NCBI RefSeq assembly: GCF_030123325.1
Contig: NZ_CP126106.1
Coordinates: forward strand, 586,001-650,000
Origin: Peribacillus simplex
GTDB taxonomy: Bacteria > Bacillota > Bacilli > Bacillales > DSM-1321
Direction: 5' to 3'
DNA: 64,000 bases
Position numbers and translations under genes: made by a program. Below, piece after piece: positions 32,431 to 41,123 of this stretch (positions are counted from its first letter, which is position 1; each line of letters opens with the position of its first letter). Below the pieces are notes generated by a model, which was given only the letters and a program-made list of their open reading frames with translations, made no database searches and was not told where the DNA came from.

Positions 32431-32463
32431 GGCCAATCCTTTTCGGAGGATAGGCCTTTTTTT
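32431..32463 (+). terminator. Terminator of the small membrane gene
   Basis: ggccaatcct pairs with aggataggcc around one A-A mismatch; T7 follows. Confidence 0.82.
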
Positions 32464-32637
32464 ACGTGGATTAAGGTTTTGCGAGAGATACCTATAACAA
32501 TTCGACCCACGGCCCGAAAACTGGTCCCTGAGCGTAGTGAATTCGACCCATGGCCCAATAATTCGACATTCACAATATCATGCATATAAATCTCCATGTT
32601 CCAAACAATAAGAAAAAAGGACATGGGGGATATTCCA

Positions 32638-33423
32638 ATGAAAAAAAAGGTGATTTTATCCGCTTTTATATGCTTGATATGCTCTTTGGCAAGCCCAGCT
32701 TTTGCAGAATCCTATAACTGGGGTTTCAATAAAGGGAAAAATGGGACACCTGCTGATGCCGGTAAAAAATTCAATGAAATGCTGCCTGAATATGAAGCGA
32801 TTTATAAAGGGGATACAAGGAAAAAAGTCGTTTATTTAACGTTTGATAACGGTTATGAAAATGGCTATACGGCCCAGATTTTAGATGTGCTGAAGAAACA
32901 TGGTGCTCCTGGAGCTTTTTTTGTCACAGGTCATTATTTAAAGACCGCACCTGAGCTTGTTGTCCGTATGGCTAATGAGGGGCATATCGTAGGAAACCAT
33001 TCCTGGAACCATCCGGATATGACCAGCGTGACGGACGATGTGATACGCATGGAGCTTGAGCGGGTAAAAAAAGCAACGGAAAAATTAACGGGGCAAAAAG
33101 GAATGAATTACTTAAGGCCGCCTCGTGGGGTATTTAATGAGAGAACAATGAGAATCGCAAAAAAAGAAGGGTATTACCACATCTTCTGGTCACTGGCATA
33201 TAAAGACTGGATTGTTGATCAACAAAAGGGTGCCGCGTTCGCACACGATGAAGTGCTTAAGCAAATTCATCCTGGCGCGATTTTATTATTGCATACCGTA
33301 TCGAAGGATAATGCGGATGCATTGGACTCGATTCTGACGGATCTTGAAAAACAGGGGTACACATTCAGTAGCCTTGATGATTTAATGATTGAGAAACAGT
33401 TGCCGAACCGAATGCTTTATTAA
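32638..33423 (+). CDS. pdaA: PdaA, polysaccharide (muramic acid) deacetylase
   Basis: 261 residues. Signal peptide MKKKVILSAFICLICSLASP with a cut near AFA-E. The NodB domain has YLTFDNGYENGY (motif 1; PdaA proteins have DN where chitin deacetylases have DD), HSWNHPDM (motif 2, zinc histidines), LRPPRG (motif 3) and ILLLHTVS (motif 5). In B. subtilis PdaA is made in sporulation and is required to form muramic delta-lactam in spore cortex, without which spores cannot germinate. ggggga precedes the ATG at 32638. It starts the pdaA-yfjP-rlmCD order seen in B. subtilis. Confidence 0.94.
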   Translation: MKKKVILSAFICLICSLASPAFAESYNWGFNKGKNGTPADAGKKFNEMLPEYEAIYKGDTRKKVVYLTFDNGYENGYTAQILDVLKKHGAPGAFFVTGHYLKTAPELVVRMANEGHIVGNHSWNHPDMTSVTDDVIRMELERVKKATEKLTGQKGMNYLRPPRGVFNERTMRIAKKEGYYHIFWSLAYKDWIVDQQKGAAFAHDEVLKQIHPGAILLLHTVSKDNADALDSILTDLEKQGYTFSSLDDLMIEKQLPNRMLY

Positions 33424-33429
33424 AATGAG

Positions 33430-33467
33430 AAGCGGGTCCTGTAGTGATAATTCAGGTCCCGCTTTTA
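33430..33467 (+). terminator. Terminator of pdaA
   Basis: aagcgggtcctg/caggtcccgcttt stem with a T-T mismatch, followed by TTTTA. Confidence 0.88.
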
Positions 33468-33545
33468 TCCATTCTCTTCAATTTCAAGTAATATTTCTGG
33501 AAACATGCTATAATACGTGGAAAACTGCTAAAGGATGGATCGCTT

Positions 33546-34430
33546 GTGTGGACAGAAAAATTACAGGTTCAAGGACCCTATAATTTCGATCTAGTTCTCG
33601 AACGATTATCGCTAGACCCACTTCAGGTAGTTGATTTTACTAACAGGACGGTAAAAGTTCCGCTATATATAGAAAAAGAACCAATCGTTTTGCAGGTTCA
33701 GGCAATCGGAAATATCGATGAACCATCTTTCATCATCAAAGGTCATTCAGAGGTTTACAAGTCAAAAGCAATCGAACGGTTAAAAAAGGTTTTTCATTGG
33801 CATCAGCCATTAGAAGGCGTTTCCCGGCATTTCAGGGAATCAGATTTAAGGGAAATCTTCGAAGAGCACCGCGGTACTGCCATAGTCTTGGACTTCGATT
33901 ACTACAGTTGCCTCGCCAAATGCATCATACATCAGCAATTGAACTTATCCTTTGCCCATACGCTCACGGAACGATTCGTTAAAACCTTCGGCTACCAGAT
34001 GGAAGGTGCCTGGTTTTATCCGACACCGGAAACAACAGCCCAACTTCAAATCGAACAATTAAGAGCCATTCAATTCAGTGGCCGGAAAGCCGAATACGTC
34101 ATAGGACTTTCCGAGCAGATCATTCAAGGCCATCTCAACCTTGATATAATGGAAAAGCTATCCGATCAAGAGGTTATGGATACACTAATAAAAATACGCG
34201 GTATCGGTAGATGGACGGCTGAGAACTTCCTGCTTTTTGGACTTGGCAGGCCGAACCTATTTCCTAAAGCCGATATTGGCATTCAAAATGCCTTGAAAAT
34301 ATTATATGGCTTACCGCAAAAGCCAACCCAAGAAGAAATGGAGTCCTATAGTGTGAAATGGGCCCCATATTTAAGCTACGCTTCCCTCTATTTGTGGAGA
34401 AGCATTGAAAAACGGAGTGAAAAGAAATGA
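33546..34430 (+). CDS. yfjP: DNA-3-methyladenine glycosylase (AlkA-type) YfjP
   Basis: 294 residues. An N-terminal AlkA-like beta domain is followed by the HhH-GPD fold: the helix-hairpin-helix is IRGIGRWTAENFL and the catalytic Asp lies 20-25 residues later in FPKADIGIQ. The enzyme cuts alkylated bases from DNA in base-excision repair. GTG at 33546 follows aaaggatgg. Its stop overlaps the rlmCD start by four bases (ATGA), so the two genes are translationally coupled. Confidence 0.9.
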   Translation: MWTEKLQVQGPYNFDLVLERLSLDPLQVVDFTNRTVKVPLYIEKEPIVLQVQAIGNIDEPSFIIKGHSEVYKSKAIERLKKVFHWHQPLEGVSRHFRESDLREIFEEHRGTAIVLDFDYYSCLAKCIIHQQLNLSFAHTLTERFVKTFGYQMEGAWFYPTPETTAQLQIEQLRAIQFSGRKAEYVIGLSEQIIQGHLNLDIMEKLSDQEVMDTLIKIRGIGRWTAENFLLFGLGRPNLFPKADIGIQNALKILYGLPQKPTQEEMESYSVKWAPYLSYASLYLWRSIEKRSEKK

Positions 34431-35806
34431 CAAACATTCAAGATACAAAACTGGAAGTGAATCAAACCCTTCCCCTTACGATTAAACGGCTTGGCATTAA
34501 CGGGGAGGGAGTCGGTTATTTCAAAAAGAAAGTCGTCTTCGTCCCAGGTGCATTGCCTGGTGAAGAAATTGTAGCTTTGGTCACAAAGGTTCAGCCAAAC
34601 TTCACCGAGGCAAAAATAAAAACCATCCGTAAAGAATCGCCGCATCGCATTGCAGCACCATGTCCGGTTTACGCTGAATGCGGCGGATGTCAGTTACAGC
34701 ATTTAAGCTATGCCCAGCAGCTTATTGAAAAACGCGATATCGTCATTCAAGCGATGGAACGTCATTCGGAATTCCCAGTTTCTTCATTAAATGTAAAAGA
34801 AACGATTGGCATGGAAGATCCTTGGAATTACCGTAATAAAAGTCAGTACCAAGTTGGCCAAAAAGATGGCAAATTAATTGCTGGCCTTTACGGCTTGAAT
34901 TCCCACACACTGATCGATATCCCGAATTGCCTTGTACAACATAAGGCAACAAATAAGGTAACGCGTACAGTGAAAAAGATACTAAAGAACCTGAACATCT
35001 CGATTTATAACGAAAGAAAAAGAAAAGGTGTTATCCGTACGGTCATTACACGGGTAGGATTTGAAACAGGTGAAGTGCAGGTTGTCCTCGTTACAGGTGC
35101 GGAGGAAATTCCACAAAAGGATCAGTTGCTTAAACAAATTCGTGACCAACTGCCAGAAGTGAAATCGGTCGTTCAAAACATCAACAACCGGAACACATCA
35201 CTTATTTTTGGCGAAAAAACGATTCACTTGGCAGGCGAAAAAGTCATCAACGAAACATTGGGTGACCTATCATACGAACTATCAGCCCGAACATTCTTCC
35301 AGCTTAACCCGGTCCAAACTGTTCGCTTATATGATGAAGTGAAAAAAGCGGCAGCCTTAACCGGCACGGAAAAAGTGGTTGACGCTTATTGCGGCGTAGG
35401 GACCATTGGCCTATGGCTGTCCGAAAATGCCAAAGAAGTCAGAGGAATGGACGTCATTAAAGAATCCATTGAGGACGCCAAGAAAAATGCAAAAAAACAT
35501 AAACGCAACAATGTATACTATGAAACAGGCAAAGCCGAGAATATCCTCCCACGCTGGACCAAAGAAGGCTGGAAACCGGACGTACTGGTCGTCGACCCGC
35601 CAAGATCCGGCTGTGATCAATCATTACTGCAGACAATCTTGAAAGTTAAACCAAAAACCATTGTGTACGTATCATGCAACCCGTCCACATTGGCGAAGGA
35701 CTTACAAGAACTGGGCTCTACTTATCGCGTGGAGGCCATGCAGCCGGTGGACATGTTCCCGCAGACCAGCCATGTGGAAGTGGTAACCTCATTGAAGCTG
35801 ATTTAA
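34427..35806 (+). CDS. rlmCD: 23S rRNA (uracil-C5) methyltransferase RlmCD
   Basis: 459 residues. An N-terminal TRAM domain (about 10-70) is followed by four cluster cysteines (CPVYAECGGCQLQH and a later Cys), the substrate-binding part, and the class I methyltransferase domain with VVDAYCGVGTIGLWL (SAM loop), VDPPRSGCD and VSCNPSTLAKDL with the catalytic Cys. In B. subtilis one enzyme makes both m5U747 and m5U1939. It is the second gene of the yfjP-rlmCD pair. Confidence 0.94.
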   Translation: MTNIQDTKLEVNQTLPLTIKRLGINGEGVGYFKKKVVFVPGALPGEEIVALVTKVQPNFTEAKIKTIRKESPHRIAAPCPVYAECGGCQLQHLSYAQQLIEKRDIVIQAMERHSEFPVSSLNVKETIGMEDPWNYRNKSQYQVGQKDGKLIAGLYGLNSHTLIDIPNCLVQHKATNKVTRTVKKILKNLNISIYNERKRKGVIRTVITRVGFETGEVQVVLVTGAEEIPQKDQLLKQIRDQLPEVKSVVQNINNRNTSLIFGEKTIHLAGEKVINETLGDLSYELSARTFFQLNPVQTVRLYDEVKKAAALTGTEKVVDAYCGVGTIGLWLSENAKEVRGMDVIKESIEDAKKNAKKHKRNNVYYETGKAENILPRWTKEGWKPDVLVVDPPRSGCDQSLLQTILKVKPKTIVYVSCNPSTLAKDLQELGSTYRVEAMQPVDMFPQTSHVEVVTSLKLI

Positions 35807-35929
35807 GAGTAAGCAGAGTAATCCGGGAATCTGTAAAAGGTTCTCGGATTTTAATCTGCGTTTATTTCCATCCATTTGTGAAATAATGAAAGTACTGTGA
35901 AAATCGAGAAATACATAGGAGGGTTTTGG

Positions 35930-36451
35930 ATGCATAATCATGATATATTAATACGATTAAGATATGCGCTGGATATTAAAAATAAAGATATGGTAGAGAT
36001 ATTTAAGCTCGGGGATATTGAAGTGACAAGAGAAGAAGTCATGCAGATGCTCACAAAACCAAAAGATGATTATTATGATGAATATGATGATGATATGGAT
36101 GAAGATGAAGATGGGGTAAAATGCAATAACATGATGTTAGAGTCCTTTTTAAATGGCTTGATCATTTTTAAAAGAGGGAGACAAGAGCCAAAACCTGGTC
36201 AGCCTCAAAGTCAGGCACCGGCTGTAAAGAATAAGGAAAGTGTGAATAATATCCTTCTGAAGAAACTGAAAATAGCATTGACATTAACAAGTGAGGATAT
36301 GATTGATATCTTGGATGAAGCAGGTGTCATGATAACCAAAGGGGAATTAAGCGCTATATTAAGAAAAGTGGGTCATAGGAATTATAAAGAGTGCGGAGAT
36401 CGATACGCCAGGAATTTCTTAAAAGGATTAACTTTGAGATATAGGGGATAA
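35930..36451 (+). CDS. DUF1456 (YehS-like) protein
   Basis: 173 residues in two related halves. Each half starts with LRYALDIKNKDMVEIFKLG or LKIALTLTSEDMIDILDEAG-type text and ends in a short helix with F-L-x-G-L. Between them is a very acidic stretch (EYDDDMDEDEDG) and a Pro/Gln linker. This is the DUF1456/YehS repeat; its function is unknown. aggaggg before the ATG at 35930. Confidence 0.8.
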   Translation: MHNHDILIRLRYALDIKNKDMVEIFKLGDIEVTREEVMQMLTKPKDDYYDEYDDDMDEDEDGVKCNNMMLESFLNGLIIFKRGRQEPKPGQPQSQAPAVKNKESVNNILLKKLKIALTLTSEDMIDILDEAGVMITKGELSAILRKVGHRNYKECGDRYARNFLKGLTLRYRG

Positions 36452-36625
36452 GGGTTCAGAACTGTTTTTATATGCACATTATTACAATCAGGCTTTGATT
36501 TCGTGAAAAGTACTTTTCCGATTTCAGGGCCTTTTCCTTTTCTCATGAACGTTATTGGAGACATTGGTAAGTGCGGGAACAGTAAAAAAAACCTAAGGCA
36601 CACTTAAGGCACCTTCGCACGTTCA

Positions 36626-37525
36626 TTAACCTCTTAAAAAGTCTGGCTTTGCAAAATTGGGGCTGGGATATTTATAGAAGCCTTCTCCTGCTTCTCTACC
36701 GATTTTCCCTTTATCGATATACTCTGTTTTCAAAAGGTTAGCCAGCTTTTCAACCTCTGGATCACCTGTCGCTTTCGCTTTTGCAAGTGAAATATTATAA
36801 GCGGTAATGATTCCTACCACGTCTAAAATGGCGAAAGGGCCAAGCGGCGCTCCTGTTGCGACCATCCACGTTTTATCGATGGTTTCCGTATCTGCCACTC
36901 CTTTTAATAAGAGCATTTGGGCAGCGTCCAAAAGGGGAACCAATAAGGAATTCAAAATATAGCCTGGCTGCTCTTTATGTAAAGGCAGAGGAACCATTCC
37001 AATTGCTTTTGCAAAATCAATCACTTCATCGAACACTTCACTATCCGTTCCGGGATGTTTCATGATTTCTGCCGTATTGTTTTTCCAGATTTCATTAGCG
37101 AAGTGTAACGCCAGGAATTTTTTGGGACGGCCTGTCGCTTCGGCAAATTGGCTTGGTAATAATGTAGACGAGTTCGTGGCGAAAATTGTTTTATCAGGAG
37201 CCACTTTTCCTAACTCCGTGTAAAAATCCGTTTTGATTTGAACCACTTCTGGAATCGCTTCAATCACAAGGTCAGCATCGGCTACTCCCGCAGATAAATC
37301 ACTGTGGAAAGAAATGCGGGCATAAGCAGTATTGAGATTTTCCTCCGTTGCGCCTATGTCTTCTTTATAGTATGGCTTCAAATTATTGATCCTATCTTTT
37401 GCACGTTCCAATGCTTCGTCATTGATGTCATATACAGATACGTTGAATCCTTTGAAGGCGGTTTGAAATGCGATCTGACTTCCTAAAACGCCGCTGCCGG
37501 CAATCGTGATATTTTTATAATTCAA
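36626..37525 (-). CDS. 3-hydroxyacyl-CoA dehydrogenase (single-domain, FadB2/Hbd-like)
   Basis: 299 residues. The NAD-binding start is ITIAGSGVLGSQIA (GxGxxG). The catalytic region has FATNSSTLLPSQ, LHFANEIWKN in the place of the usual HFFNP, and the C-terminal domain GPLGPFAILDVVG-like text, then GFYKYPSP at the end. It oxidises (S)-3-hydroxyacyl-CoA to the 3-keto form. The replaced HFFNP motif suggests an atypical substrate such as another 3-hydroxy acid. TTG 37525 fits the aaggag spacing; ATG 37531 is one base from it. Confidence 0.82.
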   Translation of the reverse strand: MNYKNITIAGSGVLGSQIAFQTAFKGFNVSVYDINDEALERAKDRINNLKPYYKEDIGATEENLNTAYARISFHSDLSAGVADADLVIEAIPEVVQIKTDFYTELGKVAPDKTIFATNSSTLLPSQFAEATGRPKKFLALHFANEIWKNNTAEIMKHPGTDSEVFDEVIDFAKAIGMVPLPLHKEQPGYILNSLLVPLLDAAQMLLLKGVADTETIDKTWMVATGAPLGPFAILDVVGIITAYNISLAKAKATGDPEVEKLANLLKTEYIDKGKIGREAGEGFYKYPSPNFAKPDFLRG

Positions 37526-37531
37526 AGCCAT

Positions 37532-38091
37532 TCTCCTTTATTTCTTTGAATAGTTCTTCTTGTTAATTATTGCACTTATCTTGAAAATAGATGCAGGAAT
37601 TAACTTGATATACGTTTTTCCCCCTATATGAAACCTGATAAACACATGTTAAGAATGTAACAACCCTTCTCGTCTGTAGGACATTCTTCATAACTTTTGC
37701 CTATCACTTTGAATAGGTTGTATATTTTGCTCATTACTTCACGAAAGGAAAGTTGCCTATTGCATTTCACCCGAAAAAGAATTCCATGGGTGGACCAATG
37801 AAGGGCCATTAAGCTGTTAAAGGGTGATTCAGAGGAACGACCGTTTGGTTTTTACATTGTAGAAAATCACAAGGTGTGGATAAAGGAAGAAGGAAGTGAA
37901 AAAAAACCAAATTATTCAGTCTTTCCTCCTGATCATGTGCATAACTTTTTTGTTTTTGATCTCTTTGCACTTGAACGTAACTTCAATATCCTGAGCTGAT
38001 CAGCAGTTCTATTTTTATTGTTGTAATGGTCTTAAGCGTCCATTAGTACAATGTAAAGCAGGCAAAAAAGAGGATGATTAATCCCCTTAGT
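37532..38091. other. Gene-poor stretch with unidentified remnants
   Basis: Plus-strand bases 37797-38000 are open and read like protein (LLKGDSEERPFGFYIVENHK and on), but a TGA precedes them and there is no start or ribosome site. A reverse frame at 37624-37732 starts MSKIYNLFKVIGKSYEECPT without a clear site. I cannot name either; they may be pieces of lost genes. A weak hairpin with T6 on the reverse strand at 38067-38090 probably ends the small gene at 38092. Confidence 0.4.
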
Positions 38092-38223
38092 TTACTTGTC
38101 TTCATTTATTTGTTCATCAGGTTTTTGGACGATTTCTTTTAATTCCCCAATATCACCTTTTGCATTGATAATCTCAAAAATTTCATTTAGGCCTTCTGAT
38201 GTTTTTTCATCTTCCGTTTTCAC
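38092..38223 (-). CDS. 43-residue acidic small protein
   Basis: GTG at 38223 follows a perfect aaggagggg. The product begins MKTEDEKTSEGLNEIFEIIN, continues with a helical acidic stretch (GDIGELKEIVQKP), and ends EDK. No membrane segment. Family not recognised; the strong ribosome site is the main support. Confidence 0.6.
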   Translation of the reverse strand: MKTEDEKTSEGLNEIFEIINAKGDIGELKEIVQKPDEQINEDK

Positions 38224-38596
38224 TATACCCCTCCTTAATTAGGTTAATGGTTAAGGTCTCCAAAAAACCAGTAGATAAAACATCGGTTACCTTGGAAAAT
38301 TGATGAAATTCTCTTCGCATTTCCATTGATATAAAAGCATTTTAGGCGGATGTTAATTGTAAAACTACAAAAATTCAAATTTTTTTGTCCGTGCAATATG
38401 GACAACATTAAAATTATCTATTATTATGATTGTTATAACTCTTAGTATAAAGGGATTTGTGGTACTTCTTAGTGTATTTTTAGAGAGGACACATGTATTT
38501 TTAGAAAAAAGGGAAAAAATACAATATTTTTAAAATAGGGGTAAAACATAAAAAGATCCTGCATTTATTCCAACCATCAATGAGGGGGTATATTAA
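38224..38596. promoter_or_regulatory. Upstream region of kbl-tdh
   Basis: No gene. GTATTTTTAGA occurs twice in direct orientation, at 38473-38483 and 38491-38501, 18 bases apart. I saw no T-box or glycine riboswitch core. Confidence 0.35.
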
Positions 38597-39787
38597 ATGT
38601 CAAGTGAAGTATTAAATCGATTTTTGAAAGAAAATTTGGAAGATTTAAAAGAAAAGGGACTATACAACGTTATTGATCCGGTGGAAGGTCCAAACGGTCC
38701 GGTAATCACCATTGCAGGCAGGGAGTTAATTAATTTATCATCAAATAACTATCTAGGTTTAGCAACAGATCGACGATTAATAGAGGCTTGCATAGAAGCG
38801 ACGAAAACATATGGTGTCGGAGCTGGAGCCGTTCGTACGATTAACGGAACTTTGGATATTCATGTCAAATTAGAAGAAAAGCTTGCAGAATTTAAACATA
38901 CAGAAGCCGCCATTGCTTATCAATCTGGATTTAACTGTAATATGGCAGCGATTTCAGGAGTGATGGATAAACATGACGCCATTCTTTCAGATGAACTGAA
39001 CCATGCTTCAATCATTGATGGATGCCGATTATCCAAGGCGAAAATTATTCCCTTTATCCATTCCGACATGGACGATTTACGGACAAAAGCACGCCAAGCA
39101 AAGGAGTCCGGATTGTATAACAAAGTCATGATCATTACCGATGGAGTTTTCTCGATGGACGGGGATATTGCCAAGCTTCCTGAAATTGTGGAGATTGCAG
39201 AAGAGTTTGACTTAATTACTTATGTTGATGATGCACATGGATCGGGTGTATTAGGTAATGGTGCAGGAACGGTAAAACATTTTGGGCTATCGGATAAAGT
39301 GGATTTCCAAATTGGAACATTATCCAAAGCCATTGGTGTTGTTGGAGGCTATGTAGCAGGAAAGAAAGATTTGATCGATTGGTTAAAGGTGAGAAGCCGT
39401 CCATTTTTATTTTCAACGGCTGCCACACCGGGAGCAGTTGCAGCTAGTATAGAAGCCATCGAAATTTTGATGAATAGCTCAGAACTTCAAAATAAGCTGT
39501 GGGAAAACAGCGATTACTTGAAAAAAGGCCTAAAAGAATTAGGGTTTGATATCGGGGAGAGCGAAACACCGATTACGCCTTGCATCATAGGGGATGAAAC
39601 AAAAACGCAGCAATTCAGCAAGAGGCTGAATGAAGAAGGTGTGTATGCTAAATCCATCGTATTCCCTACCGTTCCAAAGGGTACTGGAAGAGTGCGAAAT
39701 ATGCCTACTGCTGCTCATACAAAAGAGATGCTGGACCGTGCAATTGCCATTTATGAAAAAGTGGGAAAAGAGATGTCGATCATATAA
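38597..39787 (+). CDS. kbl: 2-amino-3-ketobutyrate CoA ligase (glycine C-acetyltransferase)
   Basis: 396 residues, alpha-oxoamine synthase family. The PLP lysine is in GTLSKAIGVVGGYVAG; other marks are NNYLGLATD, GVGAGAVRTINGT, DELNHASIIDG and VDDAHGSGVLG. The enzyme splits 2-amino-3-oxobutyrate with CoA into glycine and acetyl-CoA. It is followed after 44 bases by tdh, so the two form the threonine-to-glycine route; related BioF is excluded by the partner and by closer sequence features. Start after gaggggg. Confidence 0.94.
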   Translation: MSSEVLNRFLKENLEDLKEKGLYNVIDPVEGPNGPVITIAGRELINLSSNNYLGLATDRRLIEACIEATKTYGVGAGAVRTINGTLDIHVKLEEKLAEFKHTEAAIAYQSGFNCNMAAISGVMDKHDAILSDELNHASIIDGCRLSKAKIIPFIHSDMDDLRTKARQAKESGLYNKVMIITDGVFSMDGDIAKLPEIVEIAEEFDLITYVDDAHGSGVLGNGAGTVKHFGLSDKVDFQIGTLSKAIGVVGGYVAGKKDLIDWLKVRSRPFLFSTAATPGAVAASIEAIEILMNSSELQNKLWENSDYLKKGLKELGFDIGESETPITPCIIGDETKTQQFSKRLNEEGVYAKSIVFPTVPKGTGRVRNMPTAAHTKEMLDRAIAIYEKVGKEMSII

Positions 39788-39831
39788 GAGATTGCTTGTT
39801 TCAGAGTTTAAAACATAGGGAGGGATTTTTG

Positions 39832-40791
39832 ATGAAAAAGGTCTTGGTAACGGGGGCTTTAGGTCAAATTGGTTCAGAACTGACGCTGAAAATGAGAGAG
39901 ATTTATGGAGCTGACAATATCATTGCAACAGATATTCGAAAAACGGACAGCGATGTTGCCCTATCAGGTCCATTTGAGATTTTAGATGTTACGGATGAAA
40001 AAGCGATGTTTAACATGGCAAAAAAACATGAAGTGGATACAATTATACATTTAGCCGCTTTATTGTCAGCAACAGCTGAAAAGAAACCTCTTTTAGCTTG
40101 GCATTTAAACATGGGCGGATTGGTCAATGCTTTGGAATCGGCACGGGAACTCGATTGCCAATTATTCACACCTAGTTCGATTGGTGCGTTTGGTCCAACC
40201 ACTCCTAAAGATTGGACACCGCAAGACATCATTCAACGACCGAATACGATGTACGGAGTGAATAAAGTATCCGGAGAGTTATTATGTGATTATTATCATC
40301 ATAAATTTGGGGTTGATACGAGGGGGCTTCGATTCCCGGGACTGATTTCGTATGTCACACCTCCTGGCGGTGGAACTACCGACTATGCAGTTGAAATTTA
40401 CTATGAAGCGATTAAAAACAAGCGATATACTTCTTACATTGATAAGGGAACGTATATGGATATGATGTATATGCCTGATGCTTTAGCTGCCATCATTAAT
40501 CTAATGGAGGCAGATGCCTCAAAATTAAAACATCGCAATTCTTTCAATGTGTCAGCCATGAGCTTTGATCCGGAGCAAATTGCAGCCGAGATCAAAAGGC
40601 ATATTCCGGAATTTGTCATGAATTATGAGGTCGATCCTGTAAGACAATCCATTGCCGATAGTTGGCCAAATACAATAGATTCAACTTGTGCAAAGGAAGA
40701 GTGGGGATTCAAGGCGGAATATGATTTAGAGAAAATGACGAATGATATGTTGTTGAAGCTGAGATTAAAGTCCCTTTTAGTAACAGCATGA
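39832..40791 (+). CDS. tdh: L-threonine 3-dehydrogenase, SDR (epimerase-like) type
   Basis: 319 residues, extended short-chain dehydrogenase. The NAD site is VTGALGQIGSELT (GxxGxxG); the catalytic set is S in TPSSIGAFG, and YGVNK (Tyr and Lys). The hallmark RFPGLISYVTPPGGGTTDYA identifies the GalE-like threonine dehydrogenase, different from the zinc-containing Tdh of B. subtilis and E. coli. It oxidises threonine to 2-amino-3-oxobutyrate for Kbl. The ATG at 39832 has agggagg upstream. It replaces the medium-chain enzyme in the usual tdh-kbl pair. Confidence 0.93.
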   Translation: MKKVLVTGALGQIGSELTLKMREIYGADNIIATDIRKTDSDVALSGPFEILDVTDEKAMFNMAKKHEVDTIIHLAALLSATAEKKPLLAWHLNMGGLVNALESARELDCQLFTPSSIGAFGPTTPKDWTPQDIIQRPNTMYGVNKVSGELLCDYYHHKFGVDTRGLRFPGLISYVTPPGGGTTDYAVEIYYEAIKNKRYTSYIDKGTYMDMMYMPDALAAIINLMEADASKLKHRNSFNVSAMSFDPEQIAAEIKRHIPEFVMNYEVDPVRQSIADSWPNTIDSTCAKEEWGFKAEYDLEKMTNDMLLKLRLKSLLVTA

Positions 40792-40805
40792 ATTAACCTG
40801 CCAGC

Positions 40806-40836
40806 CGAATAAAAGAGTTGCAATACTCTTTTATTC
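40806..40836 (+). terminator. Hairpin after tdh
   Basis: A perfect 13-bp stem (cgaataaaagagt and its complement) with a 6-base loop. The T residues lie inside the stem, so it is a plausible but not classic terminator. Confidence 0.6.
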
Positions 40837-41123
40837 GAGTTACTTTATACAGAGGAATTTTAACGTTTAAGGGGAGGGCCTTTATAAACGATAAAAAGTA
40901 AGCGCTTTCTATGATACCTTGAACAGAATTAAGATATAACATGAAATTTGATAGTAATCTTTCTAACTGTCAGGAATGCTTAAGAGTGAAGAATGATTTT
41001 ATGAGGCAGCTTTAAGAAAGATTAAAAAAAGTGGAGCCTGCTATATCATTTCTATACTGAATAGGGAGTGTATTAAGCATCTTGCATTAAATTTCGACTA
41101 TTAGTAGTGTAGGGGGAAATGGA

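Noticed and set aside
37797..38000. Open plus-strand frame that reads like protein
   Set aside because: Preceded by a stop with no start codon or ribosome site; kept only as a possible remnant.
38224..38596. Glycine riboswitch or T-box before kbl
   Set aside because: No conserved core sequence of either class was visible.
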